Source: Rhizomicrobium sp. (lineage in GTDB: Bacteria > Pseudomonadota > Alphaproteobacteria > Micropepsales > Micropepsaceae). Taken from it: a DNA stretch of 64,000 bases. Where the stretch lies: positions 4,913,418-4,977,417 of the forward strand of contig JBBCGL010000001.1 in NCBI GenBank assembly GCA_037200385.1, written 5' to 3'. The notes below the pieces were generated by a model, which was given only the letters and a program-made list of their open reading frames with translations, was not told where the DNA came from and ran no database searches. This document shows positions 38,701-44,929 of this stretch, one piece after another (position 1 is the first letter of the stretch; each line of letters begins with the position of its first letter). Made by a program: the position numbers and the translations under genes.

Positions 38701-40551
38701 AGCCTGTGGTACCTGATCGCCGACGCCAACGGCCTGAGCTCGCCGAGCGACAGCCTCACCGCCGGCACCGACCTCATCCTGCCCAACAAGGTGGTCAACC
38801 TCCACAACAACGCCAGCACCTTCAAGGTCTACGACCCCAACGAAGCGATCGGCGACACCGCGCCGACCGTGCCCAAGCAGCCCAAGCACGACAATGGCTG
38901 CGGCGTGCTCGGGCAAATCCTGCTCGCGGTCATCGCGATTGCGGTGACCGTCGTGACGGCGGGTGCCGCGGTCGCGGCACTCGGGCCGGTCGGCATGACG
39001 CTTGGCGAAGGGATCGGCGCGTTCTTCGGCGTTGCCGGCGCCGCAGCCACGACCATAGGCACTGCGGGGTTCGTCGCCATCGGCGCAGGCGCAGCGGCGC
39101 TCGGCAGCATCGTCAGCCAGGGCGTCGGATTGGCCACCGGCATCCAGGACAGCTTCAACTGGGGCGCGGTCGGCCTCGCGGCGATCGGCGGCGGGATCAG
39201 CGGCGGCCTCGGCGCGAATGGCGGATTGCTGGGAGAAGGCGGCATCCTGGGTTCGACAGGCGATTACATCGCCGACGCGGCCCTGCAAGGCGCCGCGGTC
39301 AGCGCGGCCACGCAGGGGATCGGCGTCGCGACCGGTCTGCAGAACAGCTTCGACTGGACCGGCGTTGTGGCGGCGGGCATCGGGGCGGCAGCAGGCACTT
39401 ATGTCGGCCACCTCCTCACCAATAGCTTCTCCACCGGCGGCAGCCTGAATCTCGGCGGCGCCGCCGCGAACCTCTCCGCCACACGCTTCCTGTCCGGCAT
39501 GGCCGCCGACATTGCCAATGCCGCGACGCGCACGCTGATCAATGGTTCGGACTTCGGCGACAACATCATCGCCGCGCTCCCCGACACCATCGGGCAAACC
39601 ATCGGCAACCTCGTGGCGGGCGGAATACAGGGATCGGGGCAACCTGCATCCACCGATCCGCTGCCCGGAGAGTCCGATGGCGACTACCTCAACCGGATGG
39701 CCGAGCTTCACGCGGCCACGGCCGGAGACATCTCGGGAGACGTGCAGTTCGCCGGTCCTGGCGCGGCGCCACCGAAGCAGGATGAAGGGTTCTTCGGCTG
39801 GCTCGGTGATGAAATATCGTCGGGATGGCATGCGCTCGTGCAAGGCGGCGAGACACTCATCAACGATGTCACGGAGGCCGTTGGCATCGGCGATGTGTTC
39901 ACGCCGGCATCATCGGGCAATGGCACATCGCCGACACCAGGCGTGGAAACCGTGACGGTCACGGCGCCGAAATATAATCCGAACGAGGTTCATCTCTGGA
40001 GCTTCTCCGAGTTCATGAACATCGTCACTCGGCCCGCCAACTATGATCGTCCGTACTCCGCAGTCGGAGGCCCGCCCAACTCGCACAACTCCGTGGCTTA
40101 CTTCTATCCGGACGGACGAATGGAAGTCCGCACGGGCGGTACGCTGGCCTGGAGAGACAACAATCCGGGCAATCTACGTCACGCGCCCGACGCAATAGGG
40201 ACAAACTCGGTGTATTCCGCTGCGGCAGCAAACCATGTCGCACCGATGGCGATCTTCCCCGATGTTCAGGCGGGTTTGGATGCGCAGGAGCACCTGTTAT
40301 TTGGGCCATCCTATCGCAATTTGTCGATCGCTGATGCGATGACAAAATACGCACCTCCCACCGACAGCAATCCCACGGACGTCATGATAGCTAAGCTGTC
40401 GGCAGCAGCGGGGGTCCCCAGCACCACCATTATGAGCGCCTTAACGCCCGATCAGAGGATGGCGTTCATGGCGCAAGAGCAAGCTATCGAGCAGAGCAGA
40501 CCCGGAACCGTCGAGATCTTTTACTGGGGCCTGCCAGACCCGAAATACTGA
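29716..40551 (+). CDS. Giant YD-repeat (RHS-type) polymorphic toxin with LysM domain and variable tip
   Basis: A 3611-residue protein from ATG 29716; ATG 29752 is also possible. From about residue 250 to 2900 it is built of YD repeats (Y-[TD]-YDxxGN/GR...), which form an RHS cocoon. A LysM-like unit (HYTAQDGDTLAGIAAMVWGD...LILPNK) lies at about 2975-3025, then PKQPKHDNGC and a Gly/Ala-rich hydrophobic stretch (about 3060-3190). At residue 3293 (GQTIG) the sequence enters the variable tip of 319 residues. There is no PxGxxGG-type RHS end motif and no obvious signal peptide, so the export route is unclear. The tip's enzyme-like part is described separately. A candidate immunity gene follows at two bases. 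Confidence 0.92.
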   Translation: MGRDARFDRGWAMVAIVTGAGLGVVRGSGYVLGSRGQLGTAAFGTTGENVTINAATGNLSITRTDDILDGFGADDTTTRAYNSMAPGTDDNGDHWMIGNGRMITHLTGTVNTAGSTVTRIDWDGSDTLYTYDATRACYVSKQGSGAYDTLAYTASPAKWTWTDGDTQLVETYTVAVNPNDATDAYWAVLTSSRTINGTGNTYGWTGNKLTTFSAGSGEWMHFNYTGNNLTSMSQGLTGGVTVTNVYYTYDGSNRLVTVTTDLSPTDNAIADGNVVAISYTYDGSSDRVASITQWAGPAVTGTVSGLLAIGYDGSGRVASYTQTLATGVTATTTLSYDAVNHATTITDPRGNATKMTYDASGQLTRVDYPGGAEYVTFTYDTDGNVLTATDGLGNVTTYAYDANGNMTLKRDATGFTTIWTYSATDQVLTESVYAGRDTDGAGPNQPTLPSTTRYVYDSYGNLHYAVSGQGEVKEYRWNPSYNFLMGTNVYRDQVYDVSALAANVSIAESALISWTAGLPDKTTVDRVDYQTDFRGNVWTERAFTTNAADGTGSTGKPWEGTTCTFDQYGNLLSRQVYGKTAETFVYDGLNRMTSSVDLLGQTTTYAFNDAAGTTTVTLANGLQTTSTYNMAGWLISTQQTATGMTSSTVGYAYDADGNLRMVTDALGNKSYFLYDALGRKVADIAADGSIVEYRYNAADLLTTTIRYATRLTSGALASLVDGSGKPATVTLASILPAASAADGWEWRVYDASDRMIETIDSDGDATVYGLDGLGNIAGQSSFANAISAVTIAGDKLAPPTAIQSPTSDATRDNTVRAWFDNDGREIGTLDPDGYLTQYFYNGAGETIETIRYADPAVYNASFATVLASVVPDGTKDINTRYFYDNRGELKYTLDTNLMPTEYDYDNYGNLIATYTYGAAINTTATYSAAYIAAQITSLGLMTNAKTQGSWEIYDAANRLIETIDAAGDVTVFTYDAVSNLISTQVYYNKLSSGALSGFKTTPPTTLQLPTADSRDQLTRNFYDPAGRLIGTLDADGYLTAYLYNAAGQKTDVVVYSDPAVWNASFATTLASATPSATNDVHTRYFYDADGRLQYTLDSKLVPTEYVYDAQGNLVHVTQYDGAIASTATYTNAYIAGRIVTQSLATQPGTRTTWNVYDPVGRLAYTIDAAGDVTSNTYDAIGHLIKQVRFATARTTTSDPSQGTMDTWVGTNANAADRTTRFFYDAAGQLAYEVDALGYVTRHTYDFAGRVVSDVRYADSYAGSISDATTNMATVLPGSLPGTAVQTNYSYDPLGRLTDSFDGQGYDTHYVYDALGRVTSKTVAYGTADAATTNYTYDILGRLTGTTDPAGGVSSCTYDGQGNVLTETDANGNVTSYTRDALGQVTTATTATAVTHYQYDAFGNVVMATDGLGNKSYSFYDNMDRLVATLDEEGYATQITYDSFGDAVSRISYATKVTATITPGVLPSFTTNAADITTYSFYDRLGRSVLAVDGEQYATQTSYTAFGEVDWVDHYGTKLSGTITPGTLPVPVPSLPIDEKTDFTYDKLGRDTQTQDAESHSDYYVYDAFGNQTQTTNRLGGVTNRVYDKRGLLTSETLQTEAAVDSTGTTVATSVTNSYTYDGRGNRITMVEASNIAAEQRTTTYTYDLADRLTKTQGTAVDVYSYTTNWADTGNVASYTSYKYDANGNVIEQDDASGARTLFYYDSANRRIAQLGALGTLSTWSYDANGNLTGERVYGDTFTLPALPGGAAPTTASTNYRETLYGYYKNNLLKTTTVASVLTWQNGQVGSPITASVVVTNAYDAFGNLIMQTDGRSNNSWFFYDKRGYKTAQVDQAHFLTTYALNADGNVLTERRYFLAVTAPSSSPPATTAPAGSNNAADRITNFVYDRMGRRTSEERLNVEVSTIDASTLARTTTTTSSIVYYTYNALGEVTQKTEADNVSGVYADYTTYTYDAYGRQTAITAAPFVDSTGTSVTPTTQMYYDGLNNLTRSVQNGSRVTKYTYDHAGRQSTMTDASGFTRTYHYDVDGRMLVSQYARAAWDGSSTTEADLFHYDALGRLDFQEKGTLSGGAWVTTGSDKQTLQYNAWGEVVGKGVNGLTQESFTYDNAGRVTRSTAGDGTVKFYLYDGNGDQTALITSDGTALAGGYSWSTITQAQVLSLLTSAGTANIGSVNVAGMVLTFTTYDARDMALSTVAPFRKLSAAGAAVTITQSQTYNAFGEIWTQTDANGHVTTYTYNTMGKVIATALPAVTWTDETGLVHSAASPTTHAYYDASGRVVATVDANGNESTRLLLSGTGHNGDDALTVKEHDPDASVWISSYDVNRDLKAKSTNGVDSSGSETFAYDAMDRLIEDDHPTRAANSVGNGAAAGSSQQLVDKYSYDGLGQRIKHEADSLTKVIATGVTTTAAVTDTTEYDLQGRVKKTTDAGGHVTTYGYSWSAAIATTGLGTFGGWTKTTVNVAGLTETESLDYFGRTVAKTDFGGNSFASSFDLAGRLAAEGGDGASYTYYNTGQVATETSASAYSFEDVAGTGGDPGYRVYYTDWTGESFAYDANGNRTRETTTGYHNVDNDSGEAGLPKYQPGLRTTTAEDATVTWDALNRMTNFSDTGANLALPPTTIAWEYDLNSNIRYMTASYQAADGSGTTAQTYWYKYDAMNRFVTTKGTLTGARGSGSITVGTGSVITYDAAGHRATVTDASSAEVYSYTADGYLAQVTIGGVLRAKYALDATGRALAYSEYNAAGTSVVYSRTAVYDAVSNVTSDSVTTVRTDGTYVAASTYSYGTPVYHAGTFSYSFDGAYQGVVSQIVTTNTKNGSAQPTSEADYFYDWRDSAVEGTESYTANTAVSAPVANYSGYNYGLGGRLQSVVIDDGHPRTITFGTNIEGQILSRAENDNVSGTVDQYERHFYFDGMALGDVSNNGTSDTDYAASIAAHIAVPGSGNLRGGATVAMPYADFDQSYDPVNGITYAGAPSHYTAQDGDTLAGIAAMVWGDASLWYLIADANGLSSPSDSLTAGTDLILPNKVVNLHNNASTFKVYDPNEAIGDTAPTVPKQPKHDNGCGVLGQILLAVIAIAVTVVTAGAAVAALGPVGMTLGEGIGAFFGVAGAAATTIGTAGFVAIGAGAAALGSIVSQGVGLATGIQDSFNWGAVGLAAIGGGISGGLGANGGLLGEGGILGSTGDYIADAALQGAAVSAATQGIGVATGLQNSFDWTGVVAAGIGAAAGTYVGHLLTNSFSTGGSLNLGGAAANLSATRFLSGMAADIANAATRTLINGSDFGDNIIAALPDTIGQTIGNLVAGGIQGSGQPASTDPLPGESDGDYLNRMAELHAATAGDISGDVQFAGPGAAPPKQDEGFFGWLGDEISSGWHALVQGGETLINDVTEAVGIGDVFTPASSGNGTSPTPGVETVTVTAPKYNPNEVHLWSFSEFMNIVTRPANYDRPYSAVGGPPNSHNSVAYFYPDGRMEVRTGGTLAWRDNNPGNLRHAPDAIGTNSVYSAAAANHVAPMAIFPDVQAGLDAQEHLLFGPSYRNLSIADAMTKYAPPTDSNPTDVMIAKLSAAAGVPSTTIMSALTPDQRMAFMAQEQAIEQSRPGTVEIFYWGLPDPKY
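39592..40551 (+). other. Toxin tip 1 of the RHS protein (putative peptidoglycan-active domain)
   Basis: Residues 3293-3611. The segment LAWRDNNPGNLRHAPDA, then APMAIFPDVQAGLDAQEHLLF, YRNLSIADAMTKYAPP and VPSTTIMSALTPDQRMAFMAQEQAIEQ, is the layout of a domain seen in phage virion-associated and bacteriocin-like proteins (NNPGN(I/L)R ... FP..xAG ... YAPP). I infer a murein-targeting activity. The adjacent immunity candidate is exported, which fits a periplasmic target. Catalytic residues cannot be assigned by eye. Confidence 0.6.
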
Positions 40552-40552
40552 G

Positions 40553-41092
40553 ATGCAGAGGTCACAAATGTCGTTGCGATCTATCCGTTTAGCTGGACGA
40601 AACGCTCTGCTCTGGCGGGTTTTGCTGTCTCTCCTGGTGATTGGTTCGCCCGGAATCTGCAACAGCGCCGCGGTCGCGAAGCCCGCGCATTGGTGCGGAG
40701 CGAGGTTCCATACGTCCAGCCCGGCTACTATCTTTGGGACGCTTCGCAAACGTAGCGACTTTGGTCCTCCCAACTTCGGAGAGCACCCGCAGACAGATCA
40801 AAAGGTGACTGTGTGGATCGTGCATTTGGATTTTGCGATCCCTGTCGAAGTGAACAGAGAGCTTAAAATGACTCCGAAGGTCGTGCTCGCTGACGAAATC
40901 CAGATCAGCTTCTCCGGTAAAGTGGAGCCGTTATTGCCTAGATACCGCAATCGTCATGTACGCGTATCGGGAACGTTATGGACGCAGGTTAACTGGCAAG
41001 ATTTTACACCTGTTGTCATTGCTCCGGACACCATCCGCATTGCTGGAAAGAGCGATTGTCGCGGGGAGGAAGCCGCAGGAGTACGCGAGTGA
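40553..41092 (+). CDS. Exported candidate immunity protein 1 (DUF4431-like C terminus)
   Basis: A 179-residue protein two bases after the RHS stop (ATG 40553, or 40568 with a tidier signal peptide). A basic N terminus and hydrophobic helix (LLWRVLLSLLVIG) followed by an alanine-rich cleavage zone (NSAAVAKPA) predict export to the periplasm. The C-terminal part, with HVRVSGTLWTQVNWQDFTPVVIAPDTI, resembles the DUF4431 pattern (V-x-GTL ... TPVxL). Position directly behind the toxin tip and export suit an immunity protein against a periplasm-acting toxin. GC is lower than in the toxin core. Copy B is identical. Confidence 0.7.
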   Translation: MQRSQMSLRSIRLAGRNALLWRVLLSLLVIGSPGICNSAAVAKPAHWCGARFHTSSPATIFGTLRKRSDFGPPNFGEHPQTDQKVTVWIVHLDFAIPVEVNRELKMTPKVVLADEIQISFSGKVEPLLPRYRNRHVRVSGTLWTQVNWQDFTPVVIAPDTIRIAGKSDCRGEEAAGVRE

Positions 41093-41197
41093 TCCCAATC
41101 TAACGGCTCATGAATTGCATCGCGATCAGCACGGTCTCGACGTGTCGGCCGCACGATTTTTGTGCGTTGGGGGCATCGTGATCGTGAACGCAACGCT

Positions 41198-41512
41198 CTA
41201 GCAGGCTGTTGAAGAAGTCTTTTGCCGACGGGCGATGAAGGGGATGTCGTCGCCGTTTTGGAGGGAGATTTCGCCTTCGAGGGAGTCGTCGGTTTTGATC
41301 TCGGCCCATCCCTCGCCGGAAGCTTCGTCCATTTCGTCGTTTCCTGACCATTCGAACTCGATGGCATCGCTTGCGCAGGCGCCCTGGAAGGAACCGGTGA
41401 GGCAATCCAGGGCGAACTCGCCCCCATCCTTATCGAACAGGATGTAGGAGCCCGGCCCGGCCATGTCATATCCCGGCGTCTCGACGACGCGCCATTTGCC
41501 CTTCAGCGTCAT
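41198..41512 (-). CDS. IS passenger protein, copy 2
   Basis: 104 residues, same sequence as the passenger at 7452-7766. It starts in the ATGA overlap with the transposase stop, and its TAG stop (complement of CTA, 41198-41200) is again provided by the CTAG target duplication outside the element. Function unknown. Confidence 0.7.
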   Translation of the reverse strand: MTLKGKWRVVETPGYDMAGPGSYILFDKDGGEFALDCLTGSFQGACASDAIEFEWSGNDEMDEASGEGWAEIKTDDSLEGEISLQNGDDIPFIARRQKTSSTAC

Positions 41513-42694
41513 GCCGGCACCGCCAGGAGTTTGGGCAGGCGGATGAGGTTGTAGGCGGACAAGGCCATGACGAAGGTGGCATTGACACGCGCCAGCCCAC
41601 GGACCTTGACCTTGGCCAAGCCGGCCGATGCCTTGATCCAACCGAACACCTCTTCGATGCGCTTGCGGCAGACTTGGCTCACGGCATAACCGCAATGGCG
41701 CAGCGTCCGGTTGTCGATGGCCGTCTTGCGCGGCTTGCCGGTCTTGCTCAAATGCCCATCGATGGCGACGTGCGGCGTGATCGCGCGCGCCCTAAGCGCC
41801 TCGACGAAGGCCTCCACGTCATAGGCCTTGTCGGCGCCTAGCGTGATCCGCCGTCGTCGCCGGGGACGATGGCGATCCACCAGCGTCAGCGCTTGGTCCC
41901 GTTCGGCCATGCCGTTGGCTTGGCTCGCCTGGCCTAAGACCGCCAGGCCGTGGCGGTTCTCCATCAGCGCATGCCCCATGTAGCAGAGCTTGGCCGGCTG
42001 GCCATCGCCCTTCTTGTAGAGCTTGGCCTCAGGATCGGTCGTGCTCTCATGGGTCTCGTTGGAGCGTTTCTCCTTGTGGAAGCTGCGCTCGGCGTTGCGG
42101 CCCGGACCATCCTGGTCGTTGTCGGCGCCGTCCTTCCTGCGGAAGCTCTTGAGCGAAGCCCACGCCTCGATCAGCGTCCCATCCACCGAGAAGTGCTCGC
42201 TCGACAGAAGCCGCTTCACTCGAGGCTGAGCCAGGATCGCGTTCAGGAACTTGGCCGCGATGTCACCTTGAAGCAGCCGATCCCGGTTCTTCGAGAACAC
42301 CGAGTGGTCCCATGCCGGATCATCCACCCCAAGCCCGACGAACCAGCGGAACAGAAGGTCAAACTCTATCCGTTCCATCAGCAGCCGCTCCGAGCGCACA
42401 CCGTAGAACGCCTGCAACAGCGTCGCCCGCAACAGCTTCTCCGGCGCGATCGAGGGACGGCCAAAGTCCGTGTAGAGCTCGTCGAAGTCCTTCGACAGAT
42501 CCATCAACGCCGCGTTCGCAATTTCCCGGATCACCCGCAGAGGATGGTCATGGCGAACCCGGGACTCCAAATCCACGTAACTGAACAGCGCCCCGGACCG
42601 CTCGTCGCTTCCACGCATCGTCCATCCCTCGGCCGACCCGCCCAAAGGGAATCACGATCCCAAACGCGCCGCCAGAGACTTCTTCAACAGCCTG
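41202..42694 (-). mobile_element. IS5-like insertion sequence, copy 2 (1493 bp, transposase on -)
   Basis: Same length and ends as the element at 6270-7762 (19-bp inverted repeats at 41202-41220 and 42676-42694), in opposite orientation. It is flanked by CTAG at 41198-41201 and 42695-42698, and the uninterrupted site with a single CTAG is preserved in the second tandem unit at 51068-51071. This proves a 4-bp target duplication and shows that the insertion affects only unit A. Confidence 0.96.
41509..42618 (-). CDS. IS5-like transposase, copy 2
   Basis: 369 residues on the minus strand, identical to the copy at 6346-7455 except for Arg instead of Cys near residue 86 (GVRSERL). The DDE motifs are intact, so it is probably active; the near identity of the two copies means recent transposition. 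Confidence 0.92.
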   Translation of the reverse strand: MRGSDERSGALFSYVDLESRVRHDHPLRVIREIANAALMDLSKDFDELYTDFGRPSIAPEKLLRATLLQAFYGVRSERLLMERIEFDLLFRWFVGLGVDDPAWDHSVFSKNRDRLLQGDIAAKFLNAILAQPRVKRLLSSEHFSVDGTLIEAWASLKSFRRKDGADNDQDGPGRNAERSFHKEKRSNETHESTTDPEAKLYKKGDGQPAKLCYMGHALMENRHGLAVLGQASQANGMAERDQALTLVDRHRPRRRRRITLGADKAYDVEAFVEALRARAITPHVAIDGHLSKTGKPRKTAIDNRTLRHCGYAVSQVCRKRIEEVFGWIKASAGLAKVKVRGLARVNATFVMALSAYNLIRLPKLLAVPA

Positions 42695-42709
42695 CTAGGA
42701 GGTTGGCAG

Positions 42710-43111
42710 ATGTATCGTATTGGCCGTGCGCTTTGGCTATGCGCAGCGTTCGTTATCGCCAGCCCAGTTGCGTCACTGGGAGCAGAGAGTTACGAGCAAT
42801 CAATCGCCCCATTTAACAGGGCGCTAGCGCGGATTTGCCCGGCAAAGCACCTTGAAAATCTGAGTCCTGGCTTTCTCGATGTTGTAATCCAAGATTATCT
42901 CCGACAACTGCCGGCGCGCGAGGAAGATCGCATTCAACGTGCTGCGCAGCCGATGTGTGTTGAAAGCCACGCGGGGGTATCTTGCGCAAATATTGGTTAC
43001 ATCCGGGCGGCCAGAAAGCTTCAGTTTACGACTCGGCTCGCTAAGGCTGCATGTGAATCTGGATATGTTTGCAGCACAAAATTTGCTGATTGCATGAGCG
43101 TCAAGAAATAA
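42710..43111 (+). CDS. Small exported cysteine-rich protein, possible second immunity protein
   Basis: 133 residues from ATG 42710 with a strong AGGAGG ribosome site at 42697-42702, which the IS insertion just spared. Signal peptide at 1-24 (LWLCAAFVIASPVASLGA-E). The mature part has six cysteines (in ARICPAK, PMCVES, VSCANI, AACESG, YVCSTK, ADCMSV), suggesting disulfides in the periplasm. No family recognised. It follows immunity 1 and may be another protective or accessory factor. In unit A the IS separates it from upstream transcription. Confidence 0.65.
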   Translation: MYRIGRALWLCAAFVIASPVASLGAESYEQSIAPFNRALARICPAKHLENLSPGFLDVVIQDYLRQLPAREEDRIQRAAQPMCVESHAGVSCANIGYIRAARKLQFTTRLAKAACESGYVCSTKFADCMSVKK

Positions 43112-43112
43112 T

Positions 43113-43766
43113 TTGGTGCGAAAAATAGCGGTGCGCACGCTCCAGGAACGCTGGGACAGATGCTTCGAGACGCTCTCGATGAGCGCGCCGGAAGGCACGT
43201 TTGAATCGCTCGTGGAGCGCTACGGCGAGCCGCACCGGGCCTATCACACGCTGCAACATATCGGGGAATGCTTCGCACAATTTGACCGCGTTCACGACGC
43301 GCGCGCGCCGGGTGAAGTGGGGTTGGCGTTGTGGTTCCACGACGCGATCTACGATCCGCGCGCGTCCGATAATGAGGCGCGCAGCGCGCAATGGGCGCGC
43401 GCCGTGCTCGTTGAATCCGGCGCGCCGGCGACAACAATTGAAGCGGTTGAGCGCCTGATATTGATGACACAGCACGACGCCACGCCGCAGGACCATGACG
43501 CGCAGATCGTCGTCGATATCGATCTGTCGATCCTCGGCGCCGACGAGAATCGATTCCAGGAATACGAGGTTCAGGTGCGCCGTGAATATCAGTGGGTGGA
43601 AGAAAATGCGTTCCGACGCGGGCGAACCGATGTGCTGCAAGCCTTCTTGAATCGTCCGTTCATCTACAGCACGGCCGACTTCCGCGCGCGCCTGGAGGCG
43701 AGCGCCAGGAGCAATCTGACACGCTCGATCGCAGCTCTCTCCGGCGACTCCACGACAAGAAATTGA
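43113..43766 (+). CDS. HD-superfamily metal-dependent hydrolase (predicted)
   Basis: 217 residues, start TTG 43113 or GTG 43116. It matches the predicted HD phosphohydrolase family COG4339: RWDRCFETLS, YGEPHRAYHTLQHIGECF, then LWFHDAIYDP with the His-Asp pair, ILMTQHD and a later DIDLSILG. Such proteins are cytoplasmic and their substrates are mostly unknown. It lies between the immunity genes and the XRE-primase-recombinase set, and a truncated relative of its 5' end follows immunity 3 (62625), so it is a recurring neighbour of toxin modules. Confidence 0.78.
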   Translation: MVRKIAVRTLQERWDRCFETLSMSAPEGTFESLVERYGEPHRAYHTLQHIGECFAQFDRVHDARAPGEVGLALWFHDAIYDPRASDNEARSAQWARAVLVESGAPATTIEAVERLILMTQHDATPQDHDAQIVVDIDLSILGADENRFQEYEVQVRREYQWVEENAFRRGRTDVLQAFLNRPFIYSTADFRARLEASARSNLTRSIAALSGDSTTRN

Positions 43767-43802
43767 GCGCAGATCGACGCTGAACCGACGCATCGGTCGC
43801 AC

Positions 43803-43915
43803 GATTTTGCGTGTTCGAGAGATCGAATCCGGTGCGGATTTTGCGCGTTGGACGACGTGAATCCGGCACTGAATCGACGCTCCGGCGACGCGATTTTGCG
43901 CGTGATTTTTGCGCG
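43803..43915. repeat. Four GATTTTGCG-type direct repeats
   Basis: GATTTTGCG(T/C)GT-like words start at 43803, 43837, 43892 and 43904 (the last with an extra T). They lie in the non-coding stretch between the HD gene and the XRE gene (43767-44394) and could be iterons for the primase-encoding element. Copy B has the same at 52176-52288. Confidence 0.45.
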
Positions 43916-44064
43916 CGGGCGGTGCTGCCGGCGGCGGCGATCGCAGCCGTGAGGAGAAGGTGATCGCAGGAGGTGGTGCGTGGGGGGGGGTGGAACTTTT
44001 GGAGGGCAAGATAAAAGGACCGCCACACGAATGTGGCTAAGTGGTTGTCTGCACATCATTTTTT

Positions 44065-44229
44065 ATGGCACCAACGGCCTCGCCGATGGTGCCATCGTGG
44101 GCTGGCTGGCACGTAAGCGATTGATTTTATTAGCCGCGCGTGGGTGGCAGGCTGGCGGCAACGTGGTGCCGGAATGCATTTAAGCCGCTGAATCATTGAT
44201 GTTTTGGATGGTGCCGCCGAATGGTGCCA
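44065..44229. repeat. ATGGTGCC(AT) repeats, partly inverted
   Basis: ATGGCACCA (44065-44073) faces TGGTGCCAT (44087-44095) as a 9-bp inverted repeat. Further TGGTGCC words are at 44164, 44209 and 44222. They may be binding sites for the XRE protein or a replication initiator. The rest of 43767-44394 is GC-rich, non-coding and has no other clear signal. The second unit repeats this at 52438-52602. Confidence 0.45.
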
Positions 44230-44394
44230 TGCGAGGGCCAGACCGGGTCCGCACCGTCAAGCCCGCGCGGCTGCGCCGCGCCCTTCGGCTCCGCTTCGCT
44301 GGCGCTGCGCTCCGGGGCATTGACGGCACGGCCCCGGCCTGGCTTTGGGCTTGGAAGCGCTTCGCGCGGATCAGCAGCGCGGGCGCTGCTCGAT

Positions 44395-44799
44395 CTACTC
44401 GGCGGCGTCAGCCGTCGTGTTCGCCTGCAAGGCGGTATCGATCATCTGCATGATGAAGCGCTGGCGCGATCGAGGCAGGCGCTGGATGCGCTCGATCTGT
44501 TGCAGGAGCTTGGGCGCAGGCCCGCGCCGGGATGGCCGCGAGGCATCGCCGAGCAAGTCCTCAACGCTGACGGCGAGCACATGGGCGAGCCGGGGAACCA
44601 GCGCAGCGGCCACGCGGACCCGGCCGACCTCGTAATGGGCGAGCGTTTGCTGCGCGATCCCCAGCTCCTCGGCGAGCTGGACCTGAGTCATGTTCTGGGC
44701 TTTGCGCGCTTCGGCGATTCGAGCGCCGAGCGCCTCGTAAAAACGCATGTCGTTCACGCCCACGGAACTGTCCTGCGATGACGGTAGCGCTTCCAGCAT
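44395..44799 (-). CDS. XRE-family transcriptional repressor
   Basis: 134 residues, divergent from the primase gene. Helix-turn-helix at about 25-80: LGARIAEARKAQNMTQVQLAEELGIAQQTLAHYEVGRVRVAAALVPRLAHVLAVSVEDLLG, a standard HTH-3 domain. The C terminus is short and basic. It probably represses itself and the primase-recombinase operon through the 15-bp palindrome in the shared promoter region, as in phage- and element-type switches. Confidence 0.87.
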   Translation of the reverse strand: MLEALPSSQDSSVGVNDMRFYEALGARIAEARKAQNMTQVQLAEELGIAQQTLAHYEVGRVRVAAALVPRLAHVLAVSVEDLLGDASRPSRRGPAPKLLQQIERIQRLPRSRQRFIMQMIDTALQANTTADAAE

Positions 44800-44821
44800 A
44801 GCGGCGGTCTCCTGAAGGGCC

Positions 44822-44836
44822 GAGTTGACTCAACTC
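44822..44836. promoter_or_regulatory. Perfect palindrome in the divergent XRE/primase promoter region
   Basis: GAGTTGACTCAACTC is a perfect 15-base palindrome about a central C, 22 bases before the XRE start and 94 before the primase start. A TTGACA lies at 44882-44887. It is a likely XRE operator. The same site is at 53195-53209 in unit B. Confidence 0.5.
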
Positions 44837-44929
44837 TCTACAAGAGTAGCCTCCTGTCCAGTTGTTTTGTCGATTCCCCTCTTGACAGGTTTTTGCGAGG
44901 GGTCGGTTTTTGAGCACGGGGAACCCCTG

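Noticed and set aside
29701-39843. A 3380-codon open frame on the minus strand opposite the giant RHS gene
   Set aside because: It is a by-product of the GC-rich, repetitive YD coding on the other strand. Its translation is Arg/Gly/Val-rich with no domain, and the + strand frame has clear YD repeats and a LysM domain.
6270-42694. Composite transposon formed by the two IS copies
   Set aside because: The copies each have their own target flanks (CTAG duplicated around copy 2 alone), so they inserted independently rather than moving the 33-kb interval.
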